A stretch of 64,000 nt of DNA from Phycisphaerae bacterium (lineage in GTDB: Bacteria; Planctomycetota; Phycisphaerae; SM23-33): positions 31,874-95,873 of the forward strand of contig DRGC01000086.1 in the NCBI GenBank assembly GCA_011050235.1, given 5' to 3'. Made by a program: the position numbers and the translations under genes. Below, piece after piece: positions 6,838 through 15,820 of the stretch (position 1 is its first letter; every line of letters begins with the position of its first letter). Below the pieces are notes generated by a model. The model had not been told where the DNA came from and ran no database searches. It saw only the letters and a program-made list of their open reading frames with translations.

Positions 6838-8820
6838 TCAGCTTCCCGTCGGAAGCAAGGGTGTTTCGAGCCCTTTGGAATCGATTTCCTGTCGCAGTTG
6901 GGCGACGAACTCGTCGACCGCCAGCGCTCCGGCCTCGCCGCCGGTGCGATGGCGAACGGCGATCGTGCCGGCAGCGGTCTCGCGCTCGCCCAGAACGGCC
7001 ATGTAGGGCGCCTTGGCGAGCGTGGCGCGGCGAATCTTGGCGCCGATTTTTTCGGGCGAGTCGTCCAGTTCGGCGCGGATGTCGGCGGCCTTCAGGGCCG
7101 ACAGGACGGTGGCGGCGTAATCGTTGGTCTTGTCGCTGACGGGCAGGACGGCCACCTGCATCGGCGACAGCCATAGCGGAAACGCTCCGGCATAGTGCTC
7201 GATCAGGATCCCCACGAACCGCTCGGGCGATCCAAGGGGGGCGCGGTGGACCATGATGGGGCGGTGGGCGGCGTTGTCCGAGCCGATGTATTCCAGGTCG
7301 AACCGCTCGGGCAGATTGTAGTCGACCTGGACCGTCCCGAGCTGCCATTCGCGGCCGAGACAGTCTTTGACGACGAAATCGATCTTCGGCCCATAAAAGG
7401 TGGCCTCGCCGCGCTCCTCGGTGAAGTTCATGCCGAGCTTGCCGACGACGTTGCGGATGTTGTCCTCGGCCTGGTCCCAGTGGGCGGCGTCGCCGGTGTA
7501 CTTGTCGCTGTCGGCGTCGCGCAGGCCCAGCCGAACTCGGTAGTCGCTCAGCCCGAGCGTCTGCAGGATCATCTGCGTCAGCTCGATGCAGGATTCGATC
7601 TCGGCTTCGAGTTGGTCGGGGGTGCAGAAGATGTGGGCGTCATCCTGGCAGAAGCCTCGCACCCGCGTCAGGCCGCTCAGTTCGCCGGACTTCTCGAACC
7701 GGTAGACCGTGCCGAACTCCGACAGGCGGACGGGCAGGTCGCGGTAGCTGTGTTGGACGGCCTTGTAGATCTGAATATGGTGCGGGCAGTTCATGGGCTT
7801 GAGCAGATAGCCCTCGTCCTCGCTGATCTGGATCGGCGGGAACTGCGATTCCTTATAGTAAGGATAGTGGCCGCTGGTCCGGTACAGGTCCAGCCGCCCG
7901 ATGTGGGGCGTGTAGACGGGCAGGTAACCGCGTTTGAGCAATTCCCCGCGAAGCCACGTCTCCAGCTCCATGCGGATGATGGCGCCGTTGGGCATCCACA
8001 GCGGCAGGCCCGGGCCGACGGCGTCGGACAGGAGGAACAGGCCCAACTGCTTGCCGATGACGCGATGGTCGCGCTTGCGGGCCTCTTCGATGCGGTCCAG
8101 ATGGGCGGCGAGATCCTTCTTGTTGAAAAAGGCGACACCGTAGATGCGGGTGAGCATCTTGTTGGCCTCATCGCCTCGCCAGTAAGCGCCGGCGACGGTC
8201 AGCAGCTTGACCACTTTCAGCCGGGCGGTGCTGGGCAGGTGCGGGCCCCGACACATATCCACGAACTCCCCCTGCTTGTAAAAGCTGACGACCGAGGCGC
8301 CTTCATCGCGGGCGAGGTCGTCGATCATCTCGACCTTGTAGTCCTGGCCGAGTTGGGCCATCCGCTGCTTGGCCTGGTCGATGGGCAACTCGGACCGCTC
8401 GGTGGGCAGGTCCTCGGCGATGATCTTGGCCATCTCCTTCTCGATCGTCGGCAGGTCTTCGGCCGAGATCGGCTCGGGCAGATCGAAGTCGTAATAGAAG
8501 CCGTACTGGAAGTCGTCGATCAGCGCCGGGCCGATCGTGTATTGGACCTTTGGGCCGTAGAGGCGCACGACCGCCTGGGCCAGCACGTGGGCGGCGCTGT
8601 GGCGCAAGACCTCCAGGGCCTGCTCATCACGATCGGTGACCAGTTGCAGCTCGTGCTCGCCTTCGATGACAGCGGACAGGTCACACAGTTGGCCGTCCAC
8701 CCGGGCTGCGACAGCGGCGGAGGCGAGTCGCCCAGAGATGTCTCCGGCCACCTGCAGGGCGGTCACGGGCCCGTCGTAGGGACGCTGAGAGCCATCGGGC
8801 AATGTAATCACGGTGTTCAT
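6838..8820 (-). CDS. thrS: Threonine-tRNA ligase
   Basis: 660 residues, normal for bacterial ThrRS. Domains in order: TGS (about 1-62), SAD editing domain (LRHSAAHVLAQAV... and CRGPHL) to about 225, class II catalytic core with zinc ligands in KPMNCPHH, DDAHIF and IMVHRAPLGS, and an anticodon-binding domain at the C-terminus. The ATG at 8820 starts the TGS domain (MNTVITLPDGSQRPYDG); the longer frame to 8964 has no family similarity. It heads the translation operon; a promoter at 9039-9067 and a leader of about 210 bases with a CGU-loop hairpin lie upstream. Confidence 0.97.
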   Translation of the reverse strand: MNTVITLPDGSQRPYDGPVTALQVAGDISGRLASAAVAARVDGQLCDLSAVIEGEHELQLVTDRDEQALEVLRHSAAHVLAQAVVRLYGPKVQYTIGPALIDDFQYGFYYDFDLPEPISAEDLPTIEKEMAKIIAEDLPTERSELPIDQAKQRMAQLGQDYKVEMIDDLARDEGASVVSFYKQGEFVDMCRGPHLPSTARLKVVKLLTVAGAYWRGDEANKMLTRIYGVAFFNKKDLAAHLDRIEEARKRDHRVIGKQLGLFLLSDAVGPGLPLWMPNGAIIRMELETWLRGELLKRGYLPVYTPHIGRLDLYRTSGHYPYYKESQFPPIQISEDEGYLLKPMNCPHHIQIYKAVQHSYRDLPVRLSEFGTVYRFEKSGELSGLTRVRGFCQDDAHIFCTPDQLEAEIESCIELTQMILQTLGLSDYRVRLGLRDADSDKYTGDAAHWDQAEDNIRNVVGKLGMNFTEERGEATFYGPKIDFVVKDCLGREWQLGTVQVDYNLPERFDLEYIGSDNAAHRPIMVHRAPLGSPERFVGILIEHYAGAFPLWLSPMQVAVLPVSDKTNDYAATVLSALKAADIRAELDDSPEKIGAKIRRATLAKAPYMAVLGERETAAGTIAVRHRTGGEAGALAVDEFVAQLRQEIDSKGLETPLLPTGS

Positions 8821-8981
8821 CGATTCGTATGCCTCATGCGGGGGCCCGGCCGGTGCGCGGAGCGGCCCCCAAGACGTAGATCCCAAAGGGCCCACCGCCC
8901 GCCAGGGGGCGAGAGAGAGTCGACAGACCACGACAGGGCCGCCCGCGATGTCTCGGGCGACCACACTACGATGTTACGGTC

Positions 8982-9001
8982 GTCATGGTCAACGACATGA
9001 C
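8982..9001 (-). promoter_or_regulatory. Hairpin in thrS leader with CGU loop (possible tRNA-Thr mimic)
   Basis: In the mRNA sense, GUCAUG and CAUGAC form a perfect 6-bp stem around an 8-base loop UCGUUGAC. The loop holds U followed by CGU, the order of U33 and a threonine anticodon. E. coli ThrRS represses thrS by binding such anticodon-like hairpins; the equivalence here is inference. It lies about 160 bases before the thrS start. Confidence 0.4.
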
Positions 9002-9038
9002 AGCAACCTTGAATGGCATCCCATTGTCACCACGGGGA

Positions 9039-9067
9039 ATTTAATCGCCCGGACCCGGGCTTGTCAA
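9039..9067 (-). promoter_or_regulatory. sigma70-like promoter of the thrS operon
   Basis: On the minus strand, perfect TTGACA (9062-9067), 17-base spacer, TTAAAT (9039-9044; 4 of 6). The predicted start near 9032 gives a leader of about 210 bases before thrS. Confidence 0.65.
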
Positions 9068-9108
9068 CGGGGTTCTGTTGGGGCCCGGGGCCGGGGGAGG
9101 TGGGCGAT

Positions 9109-11670
9109 CTAGGCCCAGCGGATCATGCCCATCGCCAGGGGGCCGGTCAGCAGGGGGTTGGCGGGCATGACGCGGACGGTGTACCCGACCATGCCCGTGC
9201 CGGCGCACGGCATCTGTGTGGCGTACTTGGCGCGGTTGTCGGCCAGCGACTCAACCTGGTTCATCCTGAGGCTCTGGCCGTCGTTGAGCTGGCCGTCCTC
9301 GTCGAGGGAGCCGAAGTACAGTTCGACCGTCACGTCGTCCGGGGTCAGATGGGCGAGATTCACGACCGCCTCGACGCAGACATCCCGCCCGACGACGGCG
9401 CCGGCGGCGCCGTTCATGTCGTCGGTTACGCGGTCGACCCGGACATGGACGAACTGGTCACGAACTCGCTGTTTCCAGGCGCTGAGGTCTTTGGCGCGGT
9501 CCATGTGGTTGGCCCAGAGGGTGTCCCATCGCTCGACGGCGGGGGCATAGAACATCTCGGCATACTGGCGGAGCATGCGGTTGGTGTTGAACATCGGCGC
9601 CAAGCGGGTCATGGTCGCCTTCATCTTGCGAATCCACCCGCGTGGGATATTGTCGGCTCCGCGGTCATAAAACAGCGGAACGATTTCCTTTTCCAACAGG
9701 TCGTAGAGCGCCTGGGACTCGACGGTGTTCTGATACTCCAACTCGTCGTAGTTCTCGCCCGAGCCGATGGCCCAGCCGACGTCGGGGTTGAAGCCCTCCG
9801 CCCACCATCCGTCGAGAATCGAGACGTTCAGGCCGCCGTTGGCGGCGACTTTCATGCCGCTCGTGCCGGAAGCTTCCATGGGTCGAAGCGGCGTGTTGAG
9901 CCACACATCGACCCCTTGAACCAGATAGCGGGCGACGTTCATGTCGTAGTCTTCGATGAAGACGATCGACCTGCAGAAGGCTTCGCGCCGGGCGGTGTGG
10001 ATGATCTCGCGGATCAGGTCCTTGCCCGGGTTGTCGCGCGGGTGGGCCTTGCCGGCGAAGATGATCTGGACGCGTCGGCCGCTGGTGTTCAGCAGCTTGG
10101 CCAGGCGGTCCAGGTCCGCCAGGATCAAGTTGGCCCGCTTGTAGGTGGCGAACCGCCGGGCGAACCCGATGGTCAGGGCCTCGGGGTCGAGCACCTCGTC
10201 GGCGGCGCCCAACTCGGCGGCGCCGGCCCCGCGGTGGGTCAGTTGGATCTTCAGACGGCGTCGGGCGAAGGCCACCAGGCGCTCGCGGCGGCGTTCATGC
10301 GTGCGCCACAGCTCGGTGTCGGGGATCTGCTCGACCGCCTGCCAGACGGTCTGGTCGGAGGGCTTTTCGTGCCAGCGCGGGCCCAGATAGCGAACGTACA
10401 GATCGGCGAGGTCCTGGCTGAGCCAGCTTCGCGTGTGGACGCCGTTGGTGATCTGGCTGATGGGCACCTCACCGGTGGGCACGCCGGGCCAGACGCCGGC
10501 CCAGAGCGTTCGGCTGATCTGCCCGTGCAGTCTGCTGACGCCGTTGTGCCCGCTGGAGAGGCGCAGGGCCAGAACCGTCATGCTCATCGGTTCGTCGGCG
10601 TTGGATGGATCCTGCCGCCCCAGGGCCAGGAACTCCTCGCGCTGGAGACTGAGCTGGCCTCGATAGGCGGCAAAATACTTCTCGATCATTTCCGGATCGA
10701 AGGCATCGTTGCCGGCCGGCACGGGCGTATGCGTGGTGAAGACATTGGACGCGACGACGGCCTCAAATGCCTCGGCGAAACTGACGCCCTGTTCGGCCAT
10801 CAGCAAACGAATTCGCTCCAGGCCCAGAAAGGCCGCATGCCCCTCGTTCATGTGATAGGCCTTGGGGTTGATGCCCAGCGCCTTGAGCATCCTGACGCCG
10901 CCGATGCCGAGAACGATCTCCTGGCCAATGCGGTTGGTCAGGTCGCCGCCATACAGTTGGGCGGTGATATGGCGATCCTGCGGCGAGTTCTCCGGCACGT
11001 TGGTGTCCAGCAGGTACAAGCGCACGCGCCCGACCCGCGCCAGCCAGGCGTGAATGTGGCAGCGCCGTCCGGCGATGGTCACCTCGACGCTGACGGGCCT
11101 GCCTTCGGCGTCGCGGACCAGCTCAACCGGCAACGTCGAGAAATCGTTGCGCGGGAACATTTCCAGTTGCCAGCCGTCAGCGTTGAGACGCTGGCGGAAA
11201 TACCCCTGCTGGTAGAGCAGCCCCACAGCCGCCAGGGGGATACCCAACTCCGACGCGCTTTTCAGATGGTCGCCGGCCAAGACGCCCAGGCCGCCCGCGT
11301 AGATCGGCAGGCAGTCGGTCAGGCCGTACTCGGCGCAGAAATACGCCACCTGCGGTGTGCCGTCGCCGCCATAGGTCTTCGGCCACCAGCCGGGCGTCTG
11401 AAGGTAGGCCTGCAGGTCCGCATGCACGCGCTGGACCTGGGCGAGGAACCCTTCGTCTTCTGCGGCGCGCTGGAGGCGATCCTGCGCAATGCGGCCCAGC
11501 AGCAGCACGGGATTGTGATCCGTCTCTTCCCAGGCGAGGGTGTCCAGTCGGCGGAACAGTTCCATCGCCTCGCCGTGCCAACTCCACCGCAGGTTGTAGG
11601 CGATCTCCTGCAGGGCGCCCAATTCCGGCGGCAAACACGGCTCGATAGTAAATGCTCTTAACGGTCGCAT
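9109..11670 (-). CDS. glgP: Alpha-glucan (glycogen/maltodextrin) phosphorylase
   Basis: 853 residues from MRPLRAFTIEP. NLRWSWHGEAMELFRRLD and WEETDHNPVLLLGR mark the short 'alpha-glucan family' phosphorylase branch, distinct from the E. coli GlgP/MalP type. The pyridoxal-phosphate lysine lies in EASGTSGMKVAANGG, and the C-terminal half holds FAGKAHPRDNPGKDLI. It releases glucose-1-phosphate from storage glucan in the cytoplasm. The start is uncertain: ATG 11670 begins the conserved fold but lacks a Shine-Dalgarno sequence; a GTG at 11715 would add 15 residues. Its stop lies 41 bases before the thrS promoter, so it is a separate unit. Confidence 0.93.
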   Translation of the reverse strand: MRPLRAFTIEPCLPPELGALQEIAYNLRWSWHGEAMELFRRLDTLAWEETDHNPVLLLGRIAQDRLQRAAEDEGFLAQVQRVHADLQAYLQTPGWWPKTYGGDGTPQVAYFCAEYGLTDCLPIYAGGLGVLAGDHLKSASELGIPLAAVGLLYQQGYFRQRLNADGWQLEMFPRNDFSTLPVELVRDAEGRPVSVEVTIAGRRCHIHAWLARVGRVRLYLLDTNVPENSPQDRHITAQLYGGDLTNRIGQEIVLGIGGVRMLKALGINPKAYHMNEGHAAFLGLERIRLLMAEQGVSFAEAFEAVVASNVFTTHTPVPAGNDAFDPEMIEKYFAAYRGQLSLQREEFLALGRQDPSNADEPMSMTVLALRLSSGHNGVSRLHGQISRTLWAGVWPGVPTGEVPISQITNGVHTRSWLSQDLADLYVRYLGPRWHEKPSDQTVWQAVEQIPDTELWRTHERRRERLVAFARRRLKIQLTHRGAGAAELGAADEVLDPEALTIGFARRFATYKRANLILADLDRLAKLLNTSGRRVQIIFAGKAHPRDNPGKDLIREIIHTARREAFCRSIVFIEDYDMNVARYLVQGVDVWLNTPLRPMEASGTSGMKVAANGGLNVSILDGWWAEGFNPDVGWAIGSGENYDELEYQNTVESQALYDLLEKEIVPLFYDRGADNIPRGWIRKMKATMTRLAPMFNTNRMLRQYAEMFYAPAVERWDTLWANHMDRAKDLSAWKQRVRDQFVHVRVDRVTDDMNGAAGAVVGRDVCVEAVVNLAHLTPDDVTVELYFGSLDEDGQLNDGQSLRMNQVESLADNRAKYATQMPCAGTGMVGYTVRVMPANPLLTGPLAMGMIRWA

Positions 11671-12294
11671 AGTTGTCAGATGATTCGAAAAGCGGCGGTC
11701 AACGTCGGTCTGCACAAACGGTCTACTACCTAACTATAATCGGCAAGAGAGCTTTGAAAGCTTATCGGAACCGTGGGCCAGGTGAAGAGGCCTTCCGGCG
11801 GTCGCTGGGCTCGGTCGAGGCCGCAGCGTCGCCTCAGCCCTGCCGTCGCGGCGGCCTGCGCCCCTATGGTAGCACCGATGGGTGGCAAAAGAAGTTTTCT
11901 TGCACTTTCAGCCTGCATCAGGCCTTGGGCCGGCGAGAATCGTACAATTAAGTGGATGGCCCGGCGTGAATATGTCGATCTTGACCGAGGCCAGGCTGGA
12001 CCGGTCGGCCGCAGGGGAGACCGAGCGGGCCGGACGAGAAAACGTGCGTATAACTGACTGATAATAATAGGATTACAAAGTATGCGGCGAAGGGCCCGAT
12101 CCAATAGGTCATCGATGATCGCCCGGCATGCCAGGCACCGGCCGCGGCGCGTCGCGCTGCCATGGCGACGAAGGTGGCGACGGACGATCGCTGCATCGCT
12201 GGCCGAGCCCTGCGACCTGCCCCCCGCCGGGACGTGGCGAGATTAATTGGCCCATCGTCTTGACGGGGACGTCAGACGGTGAGAAAACGCGATC
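11671..12294. other. Intergenic region between divergent glgP and TPR gene
   Basis: 624 bases without a supported gene. Visible items are a perfect 13-base palindrome AGCTTTGAAAGCT (11750-11762), a plus-strand TATAAT (11735-11740) with a poor -35 partner, and an AT-rich stretch at 12048-12080. Several short frames cross it, none with a ribosome site or recognisable sequence. It probably holds promoters for both flanking genes. Confidence 0.5.
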
Positions 12295-13830
12295 ATGCGA
12301 ATGTTGTGCACGTTATCGGCGGTTGTGTTATTGGTCGGCAATCTTGCCGCCCAGCAGGATTCCCGTGTGCAGACGGGCAATGTCCTGGACGCCAACCCCC
12401 AGATCGGCAGCAGCGGCGCCAATACGCCCGTTCGCACGTATCGGCCCGTCAACAGCCAACTGTATGTGACCGGGCAGGTCACCGGCCTGTCGAGGTTCCG
12501 CGGGTCGGTGGGTTATTTCGCTCCCGATCAACTGAATCTGACTCTCCCCGGTGAGGATATCCGCACGTTTCGGGCCCGGTCGGTTGGCTTGCGGCAGGTG
12601 ACCAGCGGCCTAAGCCCCTACCGCACACATGCGTATCTCGACCGGGCGCAGACCGTGCTCAAGGCGCGGGCCATCGCCTCCGGCGCGGCGGCGACGGGGA
12701 CGAACGTTCCGTTGCACAGCACATTGTCGCCGCAAGTAGCGGCCGAACTGTTCAGCCAGGCCACGCGACCCTACCGCGCGATGATCGAGCCGGTGTCCCG
12801 GACTGCTTCGACGGCTATGCCGCCGGTTGGGCGGGAGGCGCTCGCACCCGCCTGGATCTCGGCGCAGCAGGTGCGCACCCCCGACCGATTCGAAGATGTG
12901 GACCGTCCCGGAGCGACGGCGCTGTTTGCCCTGCCGTGGTACGGGGACCGCGAGGAGCTCGTTCGCCAGCTGCGCCGTCAGCGCGACCGTGACGAGCTCG
13001 ATGAGGACGACGCTCGGCTCGGCTCGCGGACCGAGGCCCGACTTGACGCTGAGCTCTATTCCGAGGATGGGGGCCCGATGGATGTGAGCCTGGACAGGGG
13101 GATACCCCCACCGGCGGTAACGGCGATGCCCGACCCCGGCGAAGACATCTTTCACGATCTGCTGGTCGAGTTGCGCCGCCGCCAGCTGCAGCTCAAGACT
13201 GGGACGGACACAGACCAGCCCGATGAAGACGCCGAAGACTCCGAGGACGACGAGTACCTGATCGTTCTGACCACGCTGGGCGGGCGCCACAGGGACTACT
13301 TTAATGACTTCATGACCAAAGGCGACCGAGCGCTCAAGGACGGGCGATATTATGACGCCGCCCTGGAGTACCGGGGGGCTTTGTCCGTCAATCCGAAGAA
13401 CCCGCTGGCTCGGCTGGGCGCGGCGCTGGCCCTGTTCGGCGCGGGCGAAAGCTACACGGCCGCCCTGCACCTGCGCAGGGCAATGGCGCTGTTCCCGCCG
13501 CTGATGGAGACGCGGCTGGATATTCCGTCACTGATGGACCCGGTGACGTTCGACGAGCGACTGAAGGCGTTCAAGCTGGACCTGAAGGAAGACTCCCAGA
13601 AGCTGGAACGGCCTGAGCCGCTGCTGTTGGCGGCATACCTGCATATGTGCGTGGGCGAGCGGCTGGAGGCAAGACACTATGCGCATCGGCTCAGGGCGGT
13701 CGCGGGCCGTGACGAGGTCTACCTGGCCTACGCGCGGTTCGTGCTGACGGGCAAACGCCCCGACGAACCGGACGACGAAACGCCTGTCGACAAAACGCCC
13801 GCCGAGGGGGCCAAAGGCCCCGTCGAATAG
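12295..13830 (+). CDS. Secreted TPR-containing protein of unknown function
   Basis: 511 residues. An N-terminal signal peptide (MLCTLSAVVLLVGNLAAQQ, cleavage probably near residue 20) leads into NVLDANPQIGSSGAN, a short motif I associate with planctomycete secreted TPR proteins. The middle is low in recognisable features with an acidic stretch (about residues 300-322). The C-terminal part (about 335-400) has two TPR-like helix pairs: DRALKDGRYYDAALEYRGAL and GAALALFGAGESYTAALHLRRAM. A periplasmic or outer-surface scaffold role is inferred. The GGTGAG before the ATG is a weak ribosome site; a second ATG two codons later (12301) is possible. It converges with the next gene, 32 bases away. Confidence 0.75.
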   Translation: MRMLCTLSAVVLLVGNLAAQQDSRVQTGNVLDANPQIGSSGANTPVRTYRPVNSQLYVTGQVTGLSRFRGSVGYFAPDQLNLTLPGEDIRTFRARSVGLRQVTSGLSPYRTHAYLDRAQTVLKARAIASGAAATGTNVPLHSTLSPQVAAELFSQATRPYRAMIEPVSRTASTAMPPVGREALAPAWISAQQVRTPDRFEDVDRPGATALFALPWYGDREELVRQLRRQRDRDELDEDDARLGSRTEARLDAELYSEDGGPMDVSLDRGIPPPAVTAMPDPGEDIFHDLLVELRRRQLQLKTGTDTDQPDEDAEDSEDDEYLIVLTTLGGRHRDYFNDFMTKGDRALKDGRYYDAALEYRGALSVNPKNPLARLGAALALFGAGESYTAALHLRRAMALFPPLMETRLDIPSLMDPVTFDERLKAFKLDLKEDSQKLERPEPLLLAAYLHMCVGERLEARHYAHRLRAVAGRDEVYLAYARFVLTGKRPDEPDDETPVDKTPAEGAKGPVE

Positions 13831-13862
13831 CTCTCTGAGTTCCCGGTTCCCCCCAAGAATCG

Positions 13863-15815
13863 TCAGTCAGAGGTCTTCCCGCCCGGTATCTTCGCCAGGG
13901 AGGCGTTGAAGGTTTCGAGCATCTCGCGGAGTTGGTCCAGCGACCAATGAATGTAGGCATCGCTGTGGGCGGGTTTGCCCCGGCGTTCGGTCATCAACCC
14001 CTTATAGATCGGCCCGAGAAATGCCTCGATCTCAGCCAGCGACAGCGGCTGCGGGTCGGCGCCCCAGGCCAGCAGGTCGTCATACAGCCGTCGAATGCGC
14101 TGGACCTGCAGGTACTGGTCGGCGACCAGAAAGTTCCCCGGCCGAAGATGAAGCTGCAGTCCCTTCAACGCCACCAGGATGGGTTCGTAGTTTAGCTGCG
14201 GCGAAAGCCTGAGAAACTTGAACTGCTGCACGTATCGACCGGCCTGCGCTCGCCCGCCGAGCAGCGCGTGGGAATCGTCGCTCTCGCGGCTGTGTCGCTC
14301 GGTGATCTGCGAAAACATCATCGTCGGATGCGGTTGGCTCTGGCGGATCTCATCGCTGACGAGGCGATTGATGACGACCGGACCGTCGCCGCCGTCGGTG
14401 GGCTCGCAGGCAATGGCGAACAGGCATTTCAGCACAGCCAACGGCAAGGGGCGGTCGGCCACCGGGCGCTGGTGAGACCGCAGTTGCAGCGAAATATGCA
14501 CGCTGTGGGGGGCGACCTCGTAGAACCGCTGAGTTTCGTGGATCAACTGGTTCAGCGTCCACGGATCGCTGGTGACGGGCTTGGAGATATTGGCCTGGAC
14601 GGACAGGCTGCCCAGGGCGACCTCGAAGAACCCCCGTCGCGGCGTGGGGGTGGCCTTGTCATGGTGGTCGTCGATGTGCCCGCCCAGCTTCCACGTGAGG
14701 GCATCGAGGGCGAAGTCGTAGAAGTACAGGAACCCGTCGTACCGACGGTCGCGGAGGCGGGCGCCTTGCGGGTCGCGAATGACCCCATGGCCGATGTCAG
14801 AGAACTCCAGTTCGGCGCCTAGCGGGGTGTGGCCTCCGCCGGTGTGGCGGGCGATGAAGTCGACCTCGGCCCGGGCGGGAGCGGGGTCGTAGAGCTTTTC
14901 GGCGATGATGACGGCCTGACGAACGAAGTCCACCAGGTCGTTGGTTTCGAAGTGCAGCGTTGCCAGGCCCTGCTGCACGAGGGCGTCGACCTCGCCGGCG
15001 GCGCGGTTGACCATGCGCAGGGCGGCCAGCAGGCTGAACGTTCGTCCGTAAAACATCTCACCGGGATCCATCCGGTTCAGTTCGTAACGGCAGTCGTGAT
15101 GGATGCAGTCTTCGATCTGGTTAACGATCACCTGGCGGATGGCGAAGCGCAGATAGTTATCCGACAGCGCCCGGGCCTCCGCATCGCCGGTGATGCGGCC
15201 GTAGTTCGGCAGCGGCGTGTCGCCCAGCAAGTGGCGGATGGCGTAGTCGCTGATGCCGCCGGCTTCGAAGTGTCGGCGGTGTAGATCGCGAATGGTGGCT
15301 CCGCGCAGTTCGGCGATCGCCCGACGCGCCTGGAGCTCGCCGGTGCGCAGTTGCTGCTGCTCGGTGACCAGCAGGGCGGCGTCGATTTTCTCATCGAGGA
15401 TCACTTCCTGTTTGAAGTGGTCGCGAAACTCATAGCCGAAGGCATGCTGCAGCTTGGCAAGGTTCCCCACGAACACCAGGGCCCGCTCGTCGCCCTGGCC
15501 CGTGTGCACGGCCAGCGTGCGCCGCTGGTAGTTGTCGCCCTCGTAGCGCAGCAGCAGCGAGAGGCACTCGCTGGGCAGCGGGCCGACCACGTAGCCGCTG
15601 ATCCGCCCTTGCTCGTCCGGGACGGCGTACTGGTAGGTGTTATCGGGGCTGATTTTCTTGTAGCGGTTGAGGATCGCCCGGCGCGGATAAAAATTCTCCG
15701 TGCCGTCGGCCCGGTGAGAGACCGAGACCAGGCGCTTACCCAGAACCGCCCGAAACACCCATGGGTTCATGAGCGTGCCGTACACAAAGAGCTGGAACGG
15801 CTTTTGCCGGGCCAT
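13863..15815 (-). CDS. Gamma-glutamylcyclotransferase-like domain fused to amidoligase-like (GS-fold) domain
   Basis: 650 residues. Residues 8-118 match the GGCT/AIG2-like fold: FVYGTLMNP near the N-terminus and YEGDNYQRRT (91-100), where Glu92 sits at the usual catalytic position. Residues 120-325 are helical and unrecognised. Residues 326-450 recall glutamine-synthetase-fold COOH-NH2 ligases: GAELEF (333-338, the G-x-E-x-E/F strand), FFEVALGS (396-403) and HSVHISLQL (437-445, like the GS 'H-x-H' strand). Amidoligases of this class are known to pair with cyclotransferases, one making and the other cleaving a gamma-glutamyl-type amide. The cyclotransferase call is firm; the amidoligase call is inference. 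It starts 5 bases after the sppA stop, so the two are one operon. The substrate is unknown. Confidence 0.68.
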   Translation of the reverse strand: MARQKPFQLFVYGTLMNPWVFRAVLGKRLVSVSHRADGTENFYPRRAILNRYKKISPDNTYQYAVPDEQGRISGYVVGPLPSECLSLLLRYEGDNYQRRTLAVHTGQGDERALVFVGNLAKLQHAFGYEFRDHFKQEVILDEKIDAALLVTEQQQLRTGELQARRAIAELRGATIRDLHRRHFEAGGISDYAIRHLLGDTPLPNYGRITGDAEARALSDNYLRFAIRQVIVNQIEDCIHHDCRYELNRMDPGEMFYGRTFSLLAALRMVNRAAGEVDALVQQGLATLHFETNDLVDFVRQAVIIAEKLYDPAPARAEVDFIARHTGGGHTPLGAELEFSDIGHGVIRDPQGARLRDRRYDGFLYFYDFALDALTWKLGGHIDDHHDKATPTPRRGFFEVALGSLSVQANISKPVTSDPWTLNQLIHETQRFYEVAPHSVHISLQLRSHQRPVADRPLPLAVLKCLFAIACEPTDGGDGPVVINRLVSDEIRQSQPHPTMMFSQITERHSRESDDSHALLGGRAQAGRYVQQFKFLRLSPQLNYEPILVALKGLQLHLRPGNFLVADQYLQVQRIRRLYDDLLAWGADPQPLSLAEIEAFLGPIYKGLMTERRGKPAHSDAYIHWSLDQLREMLETFNASLAKIPGGKTSD

Positions 15816-15820
15816 AAGTT

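Noticed and set aside
7195..9000. 601-codon open frame opposite thrS
   Set aside because: It mirrors thrS codons on the other strand; GC-rich third positions keep antisense frames open. No ribosome site and no family-like sequence.
9013..11661. 882-codon open frame opposite glgP
   Set aside because: Antisense shadow of the phosphorylase gene, composition dominated by Gly/Val/Asp/Arg, no start signals.
11730..12196. Short frames in the glgP/TPR intergenic region, one with a hydrophobic stretch
   Set aside because: No ribosome site, mixed frames and no recognisable sequence.
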